Of a DNA stretch of 64,000 nucleotides, positions 10,906 through 22,477 are shown piece by piece (positions within the stretch are counted from its first letter, which is position 1; every line of letters begins with the position of its first letter). The stretch is taken from assembly GCA_004431415.1 (NCBI GenBank), contig QPMI01000106.1, positions 62,001-126,000 of the forward strand. Reading direction: 5' to 3'. The stretch comes from Cyanophora paradoxa. Lineage: Eukaryota > Glaucocystophyceae > Cyanophorales > Cyanophoraceae. The position numbers were made by a program, and so were the translations under genes. The notes below the pieces were generated by a model. It made no database searches and had not been told where the DNA came from. It worked only from the letters and a program-made list of their open reading frames with translations.

Positions 10906-12029
10906 GCACGGGGCCGCCATCCTCCCAGGGTGCTTGTGCCCATTCCCGATAGCTTGCATGTACAGACACCGTGTGTGACCCCAGTTCCAAATTAAAATTC
11001 TCATATATATATATCTTGTTTTGTCTCTCCAAATTAAAGTTCCAGCTGTACGTATCTTGTCTCGGTGTGTGCGATCGCGAGTTCCTCCCCCCCCGGGCCC
11101 GATCTGCGGCAGCTTCTAGGCTCTGCAATCCGACTCGAGCTCGTTTCGAGCTCAAGCATTTGGAGGAAGACATCAATTACAAGCGCATGCGCAGCGCTAG
11201 CAGATCTAGATCTGTAGCTAGAAGCGCAGAGAGGTAACAGTACTCAGTTGCTAGCTAGTAGCTACAGCTGTAGTAATCAAGTGGCAATTGCAAGCACGTG
11301 CACATCATGGCATGCCATATGCATGGCCATGTAAAAAAAACAGCTTGTGAAAAACACAAGGGCATAAGCGAAAAAACAGCTTGTGCAAATCTGAGACAGA
11401 CAGACCGTCGGATCGGACTGCTGTTACACTCGGAGCCTCGGAGACAGATTTGCGGCAGCGGAAAGTACAGATGTAGTGTGATCAAAGAGCTATCCGATGA
11501 TCACTATAGCTAGTTATGATGATGATATACATCATATTATAAGCTGACGTTTACAAGTGAAACTGATAGAAAAGGAAGAAGCTGAAGAGAACTTGACTGA
11601 TCGAAAGGCTCTTCGAATTCACTGAGTCATCGACATCAAATTACTAAAAGCTTCATGAAAGCGTTAACTGCCAGACAGAAATAGATCTAGAAATACATCT
11701 GAAAGCCTCAAACGGTAGAAAAGTGCATGCGTATAGAGAAAGACAGTCGACAAGCTTAAGTACAATCGCAAGGACAGCGCTATCCGCAATTGCAAGGAAA
11801 GATAAGAATCATTGAATGCTGAAAGCTTCAAAAGACTCATGATCAGGCCCTGAGGGCGAGATATACGTGGAAGACGAAAATAGCCTAAACGAAGCTAGAC
11901 GAAGACTAAGAGAAGGTGAAAGAATGAGACATAGATCTAGCTAGAGAATGTTTCAGCATGATTACATGCATATGTACATGTTACAGAATCGACATGCTTT
12001 TCGTCGATCGACACTCACGATCGCTAGCG
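10906..12029. other. AT-richer intergenic region, no gene seen
   Basis: Base composition drops towards 45-50% GC. The region has AAAACAGCTTGTG repeated twice near 11,335-11,390, many AGATCTAGATCT and GCTAGC words, and no frame with conserved protein segments. It would contain the 3' flank of the minus-strand gene that ends at about 12,030. Confidence 0.5.
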
Positions 12030-15000
12030 CTATTTGTGAAGATCTAGAGTCGGAGGAGCGGCGCCGGCTTCGGGCATAGGCTTGAAGGTTTTAAAGGAAG
12101 CTTCGGAGTTCGGTGCTGAGACTGACAGCTGCTGCGGCTCAGGCGCCGGCGCCATCGATATCTGGCAATCTGAGGATATCGATCCGGACGGGCTGTCGCG
12201 TGCATTACTGGCCATGGCCATGGGCGCCTCTTCCTCGTCCTCGAATCGGGTCTCCATGGCCAGCGTCTTCTTAAGATCTTCGAGTTTCTTCAATTCGCCG
12301 TCAATGAAACTGTTGATTGCCCCCAAAATGCGCTCGAAAGCACTATTAACATTAACGTCAGCCGGCGCCTGCTGCAATCATCAGCACTGCAGTTGGCGTC
12401 GTGATTCCTGCACCGAAGTCCATTCACCTTCCCATCGCGATCGGCGTTCGCGATCGAGGTTCGAGCGAAGAAGGAGAGAAGTCGAGCGAAGATTCCAGAG
12501 CGGCTGCGATTGTTGGTAAAACTCGACACCTGTGGAGACGAGTTAATATTCGAAAGAGAACTGAAGTGTCATCAGGGTTAATGTCTCAAATCGAACCAGG
12601 TTGGCCGGAAATTCTTTGTAGAAGGTAAGGACAGCTTCCTGCGCACACTCAGGATCAGTTAACTTCGCGTGGATTGCAATTATTCGAGTAGGCTTTTAGA
12701 TAGAAGTTGACATTAATATTGAACGCACTGCATATTTGAGAAAATTGTAAACGGCCTGTTCTTGAGTGCTGGTTAGCTCAGGATCACGTGCGCCACTTCC
12801 AGCCCCATGGTCGTGGCCAGCTGCGTCCTTTGGAAGCTGGAGGGTTTTCCGTACAGCTTTCGCCTGCGTGCCAAGCCTGTCAAACTTTCTCCGATATATA
12901 TATACATACATACATATGAATATTCTGAAGCTCGACACTCACCTCTCGTACGAGTCCGGTCAGAGGAGCCTGCCGCAATGTATTTTTCAGCAGCGAAAAC
13001 GACCGAAATTAAGCAAGCAGCGCACAAGCGCGTTGGCGGCCAGTTCTGGCAGCTTTTTTAAATCCGCACTGCCGTCCGCGAGCTTCTCAAGCTCATCGTT
13101 GATTATTCCGGAAATGCTGTTGACGATGGTTTCAATGTCCTGTGCAAGGGTACGCGGGAATCAGCATCGAACGCCGCAAAGCTTTTCTTGTCGCACTTGA
13201 AGTGACGGAGTACTCGTGTCGGCATCCAATAGCACAATTGTAGATTGACCACGATCATGAGCTATGGGACCCGTCGCGGAGCTCCCAAGAAGTTGATTGA
13301 ACAATGTCTTGCACTTGGCCAGTTTCGGGGGAGTCGGTTCTGGAGCCACCTTACGCGTTCGAGCACTGTTTTCGGAGAGTTGTTTTTGAGCCTCGCGACC
13401 GAAGCTGATTCTCAATTCTTTCTGCGGTGCGCATATGCAAACGAAAGTCAGTTGTTGCAAGCTTCGGGCGCCATGCACCGATACGTATACCGCTCACCAG
13501 TGTGCGCAGCAGATCATCGAAACCCTTCGTTTTCTTTTTCTGAATGCGCAAACGCGTCAATCGTTTGGATACGCGATAACGTACGCGTCGAAAGAGCACC
13601 AGTTCACTAAGCTTCTTCAAAGTGCCCGCTAAAGCCAAGAGAATAACACCGCGCTTCCAAAATGCCGCGAAGACTCCGACGACCACGACTGGACCACCGG
13701 CGCCAGCGGCGGGCACAACCTGGGCGTGCATCGATCATCTTAAAGATCTAGATGTTATGCGGGCTTTATATATATCTTACGCACCGTCTTTACCACCTCC
13801 GACTTCGAGTCTGCCCCGGCGACCGCCGCACCTGAGAGATTATAATTACTGGTCAGTTGCCAAGTTGCAAGACTCGAGCTCAGAATTCGAATATTAATGC
13901 TTATGGCGTGGGTTTCTTATCCAGTTTACTTGTGAGCAGGCCGACGAGAGCGTCAGTCGCATCTGCCAAATCCTCATGATCAGGTTTAATTTTGAGGATA
14001 TCGAGAGCATGCATATGGGGTCAGAATTCGAAGATCGCCGCGCACTGCCTGTGTTTGCGATTGCCGTGGCGCTGCTCGAGGACGTCGACGCCGACGTGGA
14101 CGTCGACTGGGACTGAGAGGCCGACTGCGACGTCGACTGCGCCTCCGCCGTGACGGTCTGCGTGACCTGCGTCTGCGTCTGGCTCGCCGACGTGCTAGAG
14201 CTAGTGCTGCCCGAGGTGGAGGCGCTGCCCGAAGCCGAGGTGCTGCCGGAGCTAGACGACGACGTGACTGACGATTGCACGTTGCCGATCGAAATGACAA
14301 TCTGGAGGGGGCAGGGGACGAGGATGCGGTCTCAGTGCCATATGCATGCGCCCGCGCCTTCTAGATCTTGCAATTGGCGAGCCGTTTTTGTAGCGCGCAT
14401 ACCTGCGGGGCGCTCGTCGATGCTGTTGTGAATCAGGAGGTCAGCAGATCGAATGAGGTCGACACATAGACGCGAGGCGAACTCTGATTGTTTGAAGGCG
14501 TAGACACCAGGGGCACCGGCGCCGGCGTCGGCGTCGGCGTTGGGTCGAGGGGCGTGGTGAAGCTGAGGTCTTGAATGGAAACCGAGGTACCCTGCCGCGC
14601 GGCCGGGCGCCTGGATCAGACGCTAGGTTGCACCCAAGCACAATGGGAACAAATTCAAGCACGGCAATGTTCGCAATGCTCGCATTGCAGCGGTAGGTGG
14701 AGGTCGGGAGTAGACCTGTGATTCCTAGAGTAATGAATCTCGAGCCCGCAGCCAAATCGGCCGCCGTTGCTGTCAACGTTTTACTCCAAACCGTGGCACC
14801 ACCGCTTATATTTACTGGTGCGCAAGTTCCGGAAGCTGACTGAATGTCGACGATCGCGCCGCTGGGTGTTGTTATAGCGTTCGGAAAACTGACACTGAGC
14901 ATTGCTGAGCGCGAAGTGATGTCCTTGATTGTGGCGCCGGTCGGGCTGCTCGGGGGACACGGAGACATGCTGACGCCAACGCTTCCAGCCGGAATCGAGC

Positions 15001-16727
15001 CGTGTCTGTCATATCCGGAGTAATCTTTAACAACCTGAGCGGCCGCAGAGTAAGGTTCAGGGCTCAGCAAGACTTTTTATTATAATGAAATATATACAAG
15101 TCTAATACTAATTATATGATGTCAGCGCCCCTTTTCGCACCTTGGACAAGCAACCGTCGAACTTGAAGAAGAATATAGGCTTGAATGTGGCAAACGAGCT
15201 GCCTGCAATATCGTTCGAAGCCAAAGTCCAGACTTCGGGATCATTGACCCCCCGAGCCCACAGTCTGAAGTTCGCTAGATGAAATCCACCCCTCACGAGG
15301 CCGTTTCCCGCGATTTTACACTGAGCAGACCAGACAGTCGTAACCTGCGCATACATATTCATTGATGCAGTGCGCGAATGAGGAGCCTTTGTCGTGTATG
15401 CATGGGCACCAGGACGGCGGCGGTTGAATCGAACCGGTTGGCGTAATTCGCCCCTGCGAAAAAAGCACCCGTGGTCAATAAAAGAAACACAAAGATGTAC
15501 AAGGCCGTAAGCGTTTTAGGCGCATCGCGATCGCCTTTTATGCGCACCATAGCCATTCATGTAGCCTCGAATGCCGGTTCTGAAGTAAGTCCTCGGGCCG
15601 ACATTCGTGACTGTGACGGTCAGGTCCGGGGTTCCGGGATAGCTCCCCGTATTGAAAACCACCACGATGTGATTCCTGCGCCAACGACGTTATCATGAAT
15701 CTCGTGTGCATGTTCAAATTCTGCCTTCAATTCAAGTGCGTGCGCATATGCATACGCACCACTGATACCACTGAAGAAAAGAAGACGCCGACCGATTATA
15801 TATATGATCAGCCGAAGTCGTGGAAAGAGAAATGCAATAGATGATCTCACTGGGATTCCACTAGAGCCAGGGAACAGAAGCACTTGTTGTATGAGGTTGC
15901 CGTTCCAGTAGTACCTACGTGTTTGGGGCTTTCAATCAGTGCACATGTTTCTGGCGCAGCATCGAGTTGAAAGATGATTACATCCACAACAAAGCAGTCT
16001 TCCCGTTCACATTCGTTTCGCCCTGCAAACAAAAGGAAATGAGTCAGCGGAACGCAAAAGGAAAAAAGAAGAAACAAAACAAACTCGCGTTTCTGCAGAG
16101 CGCTTCGGACATCGGGCAAAACACCAAGTTCCACTGGTAGGAGCCTCCGCCTGTACTTGCAGAAGAGTCATAGCACGAATAGATGATCTCGTGCATCGCT
16201 TGCTCATTGTCCTGTGCTTGCGTGAGTTATGAATCCGGGATCCCTGTCACAGTGTGCTCGATTATGAGCGCGCGGGTTCTTTGTATAGGCACCAGTTTGA
16301 TCCTGCGCACGCTCCACACATCAGGCCTATCATGATCAAGAGCGTGTGGACAGGAGGAGATCTAGATCTAGAGCCTCGAGGGGGATCCGGAGGAATGCTA
16401 GCGCTAGCTATAGCGACCAAAAAACCCACCAGAAGTCGAGAGTTCTGGGCGACTCGTGGCTGTTCATCGATACAGTCCCTCCAATCGCTGCGACCGTGAT
16501 CAGTTGCACTCGGAGTCCGATCCATTGGTGAGCGTGGGGGCCATAATACTCGAGTACGCACTAACGGCGAGACTGCTTGGGGGACCGGGAGACAAATAGT
16601 TCAAGCTGAACGGTGTCGGGTTGGACGGGAATGCGAAAGCCGATGCCGCGCAGAGGAGAAGCAGCGGTATGAATGTGGCGAGACGCGGCTGCGAACCCCG
16701 CTGTCCCGGGAGTCCACGTGCGCGCAT
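12030..16727 (-). CDS. Type I cell-surface protein with FN3-like domain
   Basis: A many-exon gene. The ATG at 16,727 opens an N-terminal segment whose hydrophobic core LATFIPLLLLCAASAFA is a good signal peptide. Later exons read MHEIIYSCYDSSASTGGGSY (about 16,190), a Cys-containing piece (about 16,000), VTNVGPRTYFRTGIRGYMNG (about 15,590) and GGFHLANFRLWARGVNDPEV (about 15,280), a jelly-roll/LamG-like impression. An FN3-like stretch follows (about 14,960-14,660; ITGLLPTSTYRCNASI), then a Pro/Thr linker, a mucin-like Ser/Thr block (about 14,290-14,040), one membrane segment (GGPVVVVGVFAAFWKRGVIL, about 13,700-13,640) and a basic, helical cytoplasmic tail to the stop at 12,030. This order supports secretion with a single anchor. 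Introns start GTGCG or GCGAGT. The ligand is unknown. It could be two adjacent genes, but exons are phase-compatible where checked. Confidence 0.55.
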
Positions 16728-17464
16728 TCGCGATCTGTCGCGGATATTAAACTTCCGCCCGGCGGTCTCGGGAGATTTTGGTCCACCGTGGCACGTGCGC
16801 GCACTCGCAATCGGCCGCAATCGGTTCCGCCGCGGCCCGCGCGTGCACGTGCAGATCCAAAGACATCACGTGAGAGGGGTGATGCTGGAGCATGCGATGA
16901 TCTGCTGGATGATGATGCTGGTGCTGGGCCCCCGGGGCGGTTTCGGCTGAAGGTGCAGCTGCAGGCTGCTTGCGCTGCTGCCCGCGGCTCAGCGGCTGCT
17001 GCTTTCCCTTCTTGTGCCCGGCCGCGCGCGCGCGATCGATGGCAGGCGATGCGCGCACTCTCAAATTGGACTCCGGGAGTCTTGCTAATTAATGCCGAGT
17101 CACAGTCACTGAGTGCGACTCAGTGCCGACTCGGCGATTACTAAAGTTAGTACTATAGCTAGTACGTACTGCCACGGTACTGGTATACTCCGAGGCTCAC
17201 TGCCGAGCCCCGCGATCGGATCCGGAGCTCGAGGCTGTAAGCCTGTAACCGCTGTACTGCGGTATAGCTTACTAAGTTATTAACTCACTACCGTAGTACT
17301 ATTAGTCTACTAATAGTAAGTTACTAAGTTAGGAAAGGTTCCGGCCCGCGGCCCTGACTCTCAGGCTGTTTTCCGGTTGCAGGTCAAGTCTTACATATCA
17401 ATGGCGAAATGGAGGACTTGCCGGGCCGAGTTCGGTACTTTCCGCGAACCGGTGGTACTTTTCG
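16728..17464. other. Intergenic region upstream of the surface protein
   Basis: It contains the presumptive promoter and 5' UTR of the minus-strand gene. Frames rich in His, Gln and Ala occur at 16,750-17,060 but show nothing recognisable. From 17,080 the sequence becomes a patchwork of GACTC, TAGTACTA and similar short inverted words. Confidence 0.4.
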
Positions 17465-17563
17465 CCAACCGACAGTCCGGTAGACTTAAGTCTTTGGCGC
17501 GGTTTTCCCAAAATCGCGCCAAAGCTTAAGCTTAAGACTTAAGTCTACCGGACTGTCGGTTGG
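17465..17563. repeat. Long inverted repeat with asymmetric arm
   Basis: The left arm, 17,465-17,501 (37 nt), is matched perfectly by its reverse complement at 17,515-17,563, except that the right arm carries 12 extra bases at about 17,525-17,536. The loop is 13 nt. It could extrude as a cruciform or be a miniature element. The extra 12 bases are exactly CTTAAG twice inside AAG-CTT-AAG-CTT-AAG. Confidence 0.85.
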
Positions 17564-18524
17564 GACTGTTGGTTCGTGTTATCGAGCTTCATAGCTAGCT
17601 AGAGGGGTACCGGTAGGCATACAGACTACAGCGCTAGCGCTATAGCTAGCACTAGCCATATGCATAGTGCACTGCCGCCTAGTCCCTAGGCCCTATAGCT
17701 ACGTATACTAGCTATAGCTAGTCCTAGTCCTAGGCCCTAGCTAGCTATGTAGCGCTAGCTGTATGCCGCATAATGCCGGCAGCTGGGCCGGCGCGGCCCC
17801 CGGCGGCGCCCTATGCTATGATAGCTCACTGAGTCAGCGGCTAGCGCTAGCGGCTAGCGCTAGCACCGCGGTACCCCCCCGGGCGCCAGGTTAGTCTTCA
17901 TGATCAGGCAAACACTAGTACTGCGGCTGCAGTGCGGCAAACGGGCCCCGGGCTGTTCCGGTTGAGCCTCCTAGGCAAGACTTCAACGGCGTCCTAGGAC
18001 CCGAACAAATAGCCACCACCGGCGAAGCGACAGCCCCGGTAAAGTCCAAGTCCGCCGCCTGTGTTCAGCATCCGGAAAACAGCCTCGAGCTCAGAGTCTG
18101 ATACTATGATAATGAGTCCGACGGTCTGATGACTCAGTGACTTTGATCATGGGACTCGATGATGAGAGTCGCGGGCAACTTGCAATTGCGGCCCACTGGG
18201 CCAACGCGTTAACTAGTAACTTCAAAAAAGTTGCGGGAACTTGCCAAGTCGCGCATGCGCATGCGGGCCGATGATGCGGCCCGCCGCCGCCGGGCCGGCC
18301 GCCGCCGGCCCGCCGGCGCCGGGCGCCTGGCCGCCGCCGGCGCCGGCCCGGCGGTGGCCATGGCCGGCCACCGGCGGCCAGGCGCGCCGCGGCCCGCGGG
18401 CCGTAGGCCCTTAGTACATCACTGTGCACGTGCACGTACCTACTAGGCTACGCGTCCACTCCCGGAGTCCGCGAGCTCGTCGTGCTGCTGTGAGTAGGGG
18501 GGTGGACCGAGTCGGGGGGTCGAC
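17564..18524. other. Palindrome-saturated intergenic DNA
   Basis: No gene is seen. 17,580-17,880 consists almost only of TAGCTA, GCTAGC, CCTAGG, GCGCTAGCGC and similar words. 18,280-18,410 is GC-only (GGCCGGCC, GCCGGCGCC). Both fit repeated rounds of the short palindromic insertion described in the findings. Confidence 0.5.
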
Positions 18525-19210
18525 CGTCGGACCCGATATCGATCGACCCGACCCGCTCGCCGGGCCGACCCGCCCGGGTCGACCCGGGTCGGCCCAAGGG
18601 GGGTACTTCTATCCCGTCCTCTACCAAACTTTTGAAAGGAATATCGATATCGCAAACGTCATGAACTGCATCGAAATCGTGCTACGTATACGTATATACA
18701 ATGAAGTAGAGACAGTTTATAAATGCAATATCTGCAATATCTGATGCATTTTGCACTCCGGAAACGACCTTCTGCTGTTCCTGGGGGGTACGTATATATC
18801 TACCATATATGCGCGCATCATGATCATGATCAAGCAGCCATGCCACGTCCGGATCCACTACGTATACATGTACGTATACGTATATATATACATGTGTGCA
18901 TTTGCATGCATCTGTGCCGCAGTGCAGTGCAACATAGACATGTAGAGCACATATAATACGTCTAATCTAGATCTAGACGAAGATTTCAGCATTTAGCAAC
19001 ACCTGAGAAAGGTGCAGATCTAGATCTAGAACGGTTCCCGGCCCAAGGGTGTACCCAGGACCCTGCGGCCCGGGTCGACCCGGTTCGGCCCCGGATCGGC
19101 CCGACCGATCTGACCCGGGTCGGCCGCGGGGGGTCGGCCCGACCGACCCGCTTGCCTGGCCGACCTGACCGCCAGTGACCGGGTCGACCCGGGTCGGCCC
19201 GGCCCGGTCC
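18525..19210. repeat. Pair of GGGTCGACCC-rich repeats
   Basis: Blocks at about 18,535-18,600 and 19,065-19,205 share CGACCCGCT..CC..GGCCGACC followed by GGGTCGACCCGGGTCGGCCC in the same orientation. They flank about 460 bp of AT-rich DNA with TACGTATAC and AGATCTAGATCT words. Function is unknown; they could be ends of one element or remnants of a satellite. Confidence 0.5.
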
Positions 19211-19864
19211 ACGAATTGGACCATGATATCGATGCTAGAGCCTGTGAGCCAAGAATCGACTCGGCGAGAATGTACATATCATATGCATGTACAGTGATGT
19301 ACTATTGTAGAACTAGTTAATTTAGTACAGGAAAATAATTAGTACTTTGCCAAAACTGCTAATTTAGCAGCTGCCAGGCTGGTAAAAGTTTAGTCGATCA
19401 GTCTTCGCGGCCGCGGGGCTTTTGTATGGCAGAGGCGGGGCTACCCCTAAGAATTCTCGGCTTTAGCAGGCGGGAAATATTAAGTAGATCGCCCAAAAAT
19501 GTTTAGTACTATAAATATGCAGCCCACTAAATATTTCTCGCTCTCCAGTACGTATACTCAGTAAAACTGTACATCACAGTACATGTAGTATACTGCGAGT
19601 ATGCGACCTCGACTTAGTTTTGTGGCCGTTAAAATTGCGGCGCCGCGGCCGGCGCCGCGGCGGCAATTCAACCAAAGAAAAATGCATGAAGCTTCGAAAG
19701 GCTTAAGCTTTCGGCCCCTTGAGTACCAGTCGTGCGTTTGCAATATGGAACGTTGAACGTCGAACATGATTACCAATCAGATTTAACCGCGAATTGCGAA
19801 AAATTCAATCTTAACATCAATCAAGTGAAATGAAGTTTGTTTTTGATATGAATCATACTTGCCT
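19211..19864. other. AT-rich intergenic region
   Basis: The sequence has TTTAGTAC and TTTAGCAG motifs and a GGCGCCGCGGCCGGCGCC palindrome at about 19,640. No convincing exon is visible. It may contain a downstream exon of the gene to its right, which ends in a donor-like GGCAAGTATG at about 19,855. Confidence 0.35.
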
Positions 19865-21355
19865 GTTGGGCGGGGGCAAAGACGACGCGCGGGGTTCCGT
19901 CGATCTCGAGCCGGTAGCGCGAGAGCGCAAAGAGGAGGAACGAGCGCGACGGGTAGCACGGGACGATCGATCCGCCCGCGCTCTCGTCGACGACGCTCGC
20001 GCCGATCGACGCGGGGTCCAGCTCTGCGCCGGTGGCGACGTCGTGAAAGGAGAGCACCGAGACGCTCGCCCCCGCCGAGCAGACGCGCGCCTCGCGCTCG
20101 GCGTCGAGCGGGATCCACTCGAGCGCGAGGGCGCGATCCTGCCTCGACGCGCACGATGAGAGCGTACCGCCATATTCCCATCGGTTCGCGACGGGGCACC
20201 CGCGCCCGTTGGCCTTGTACGCGGTCTCGGTCAATTCCGGGAGGGCACCGCACCCGGGCGTGACGCGCGCGTAGATCGTCGACGGGACCGACGCGCCCCA
20301 GTTAGCGGCGATTCGGTAGCCGGAGTAGGCGCAGTAACCGACGTTCTGGACGGGGGCGACGGCCGAGAACGGGTACGTGTACCCGTACCTGTTCACGGAG
20401 TAGACGCTCCAGGCGGGGTCCGCCGCGGAGATCGACGCCCGGTCGATCAGGCAGGAGTAGCCCTGCGAGACGGACCCCGGGTGGTCGCATACGTACACGC
20501 TCGCGCCGTTGGTGACGACCGTGCGCACCACGCTGGATTCGTAGGACTCGTCGACCTCGTCCATGACGCCCGGGCGGATCCGGGCGCGCTCGCAAAACGC
20601 GGCGCCGAGGCCCGCGTGGCGCCGGGGCTTGCGCGGGCCGTCGAGCTCGTAGAGGGCGAGATCGTACGGGTGCTCGGTGCGGCTCGGCTCTGCGACCAGG
20701 AGCCGCTCGCCGTCCATGTCCGCGAGGAGCGAGCCGTGATGACGCGGGATCGTGTGCGTCGTCTTCGGGCCCGTCGCGCACCGGTACCGGTCCACGACAA
20801 AGTTGCGCTCCAGCTCCCCGTCCTCGGGGGCCGGGCGGAAGAGCCCGTAGCGAAACTCGCGCAGGACGAGCACCCCGCCCTCGCAGGCGGCGAGGCGCGC
20901 GTAGTCGTCGCGCGGGATCGGGAGGGTGCGCCGGTCCCAGCGCCCGTCGGCCGCGCGGACGAGGGAGACGATCGACTTGCCGTACTTGGACGCAAACGCG
21001 ACGCTCCGCCCGTCGTCCGCGACGCTCACGGGGACGCCCGGCGATGTGAGCTCCGAGGCGACGAGCTCGCCCCCGCAAAAGACGGCCACCGACCCCGGGA
21101 AGAAGTCGCTGCCGCCGTCGTCCGTGGCGATCACGACGATCCGCGCCCCGGCGCCGCCGCGCGAGGCGTAGGCGGCCCCGACCTTGGAGCTGCACCGCGC
21201 CTTGGCGAGGGGCGCGGCGTCCGCGGTCGCGCCCGCGGAAAAGGCGGCGACGACGTGCGTCGTCCCGTCGTACTCGACGCTCCAGTCCTGGTCCTCGGGG
21301 CGCCGGGCCCGGATCCGGTACTCGTGGTCCCCGGCCTCGAGGAACGTTCGCCACG
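19865..21355 (-). CDS. Unrecognised protein, possibly beta-propeller-like
   Basis: A single long open exon of about 490 residues without internal introns, unusual for this window. I do not recognise a family. Segments such as GARIVVIATDDGGSDFFPGS, VSVADDGRSVAFASKYGKSI and LLADMDGERLLVAEPSRTEH have the strand-turn-strand look of propeller blades. There are several cysteines in the C-terminal half and a YxYPFSAVAP segment. The frame stays open upstream with no ATG near, and an AG/G acceptor-like site lies at about 21,350, so a 5' exon is missing. At the 3' end, AQQ is followed by a donor-like sequence and then a stop, so the C-terminus may also continue. It could be an old domesticated or transferred gene, or a fragment. 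Confidence 0.5.
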
Positions 21356-21491
21356 TTGCCACAAGTTGTTGCAAGTTGTTGGGGTAGAGCTCGAGAGCAA
21401 CCACTGTTCTAGAGACTCGAGAGTCGAGACTCGAGCTCGAGTCACTCGGTTTTTTGTTTATGTTTCGACCCAACGTCTAATCTGCCGTGGA

Positions 21492-21690
21492 GTTAATTTG
21501 CCGAATTCGCCCAAAACTGGAATTGCCGTGGCGATAAATTGCCAAATCCGGATCTCTGCTCTATGGCGGCCTAGGAAAACCGCTACCCCCAAGCAATTGC
21601 CGTGGTGCTAAATTGCCGAATATTAATTCGGCCTCTCGGCAATTTACGGCAATTATTTACCACGGCTAAAAAACTACGCCTACAGTATTT
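21492..21690. repeat. Dispersed repeat, copy A
   Basis: Shares about 190 bp with 46,424-46,610: AAATTGCC blocks, GCTCTATGGC.GCCTA.GAAAA, CTACCCCCA and TCGGCAATTTACGGCAATT. AATTGCCG and its inverse occur several times inside, so the unit is partly self-complementary. It is probably a non-coding mobile-element remnant. Copy A holds AAT-ATT-AAT at 21,619-21,627, absent from copy B. Confidence 0.6.
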
Positions 21691-22477
21691 GGAATCCCCC
21701 AGCGCTTGCAAAATTGACGGCAAGCCGCAGGCCTACCGGTACCCCCGGGCCCCAGCCCCGGCCCCCAGGGCCCAGCCTGCCGCCCAGGGGCCAGGGCGGC
21801 AGCCTGGCAGGGCCCCAGCCGCGCGCGGGCCCATGGCCAGCGCTGCTAGCGCTGGCAGTCTCAGAGTCTGTGTACTACGGTACGTGGCAGGCTCTGGCAG
21901 CGCATGCGCTGACTCAGTGTCACTGTGTCAGAGCCTGAGTCAGTGTCACTGAGTCACTCAGTGATGATGCGCATGCGCGGTACGCCGTGACGGTAACCCT
22001 ACTCTACTACGGTTAGGGTTGCCGAAATTCGGAAATTCGGAACTTCGGAAGTCTACGGTAGCCTGTCGGTAGGATGGCTTTTTAACCCTCGCCGCGGCCG
22101 GCTACCGACGCCTACCGTACTACGGTATTATCGTCGGTATACCGTGGTATACGCGTAGTCGTCGCGTACGTAGGCCCGGCGTAGCCGCGTAGGGCACTAA
22201 ATCATGAATTACTGCGGCGGAAATTAACGCGGTGTCAAACCTGGTTGAGCAAAAATTAACGCGGTGTAAAAGTTCGAGGCTTGCATGCACATGTATGGGG
22301 CGGTGATGGTGGGGGGTACTGTATGCAGCAACCTGCAGCTGGCAGTACTAGTAAAGACCGTCGGACTCTAGATCTGCTGAGAATTAACGCGGTACCAAAT
22401 TAACGCGTTGAGATTGGATTTCGGCGGGTTGATTTGGTACCGCGTTAACGTTAGTTAATTTAAGTGCCCGCGGCGCT
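21691..22477. other. Intergenic region, no gene seen
   Basis: The region includes a CCCAGCCCCGGCCCCCAGG-type simple block (about 21,745-21,835), CACTGAGTCA/TGACTCAGTG words (about 21,900-21,960), and GAATTAACGCGGT repeats in both orientations near 22,220-22,450. The last 90 bp lead directly into the truncated transporter copy. Confidence 0.4.

Noticed and set aside
10484-10978. Overlapping 160-215-residue frames at 10.5-11.2 kb
   Set aside because: They follow the degenerate minisatellite on all frames and contain only Arg/Ala/Gly/Pro; no conserved segment.
19821-21473. Taking the full 550-codon frame with its annotated first residue as a complete protein
   Set aside because: The first codon is not ATG, and the N-terminal 40 codons look like intron or spacer (GAGTCGAGACTCGAG words), so the exon is treated as starting at an acceptor near 21,355.
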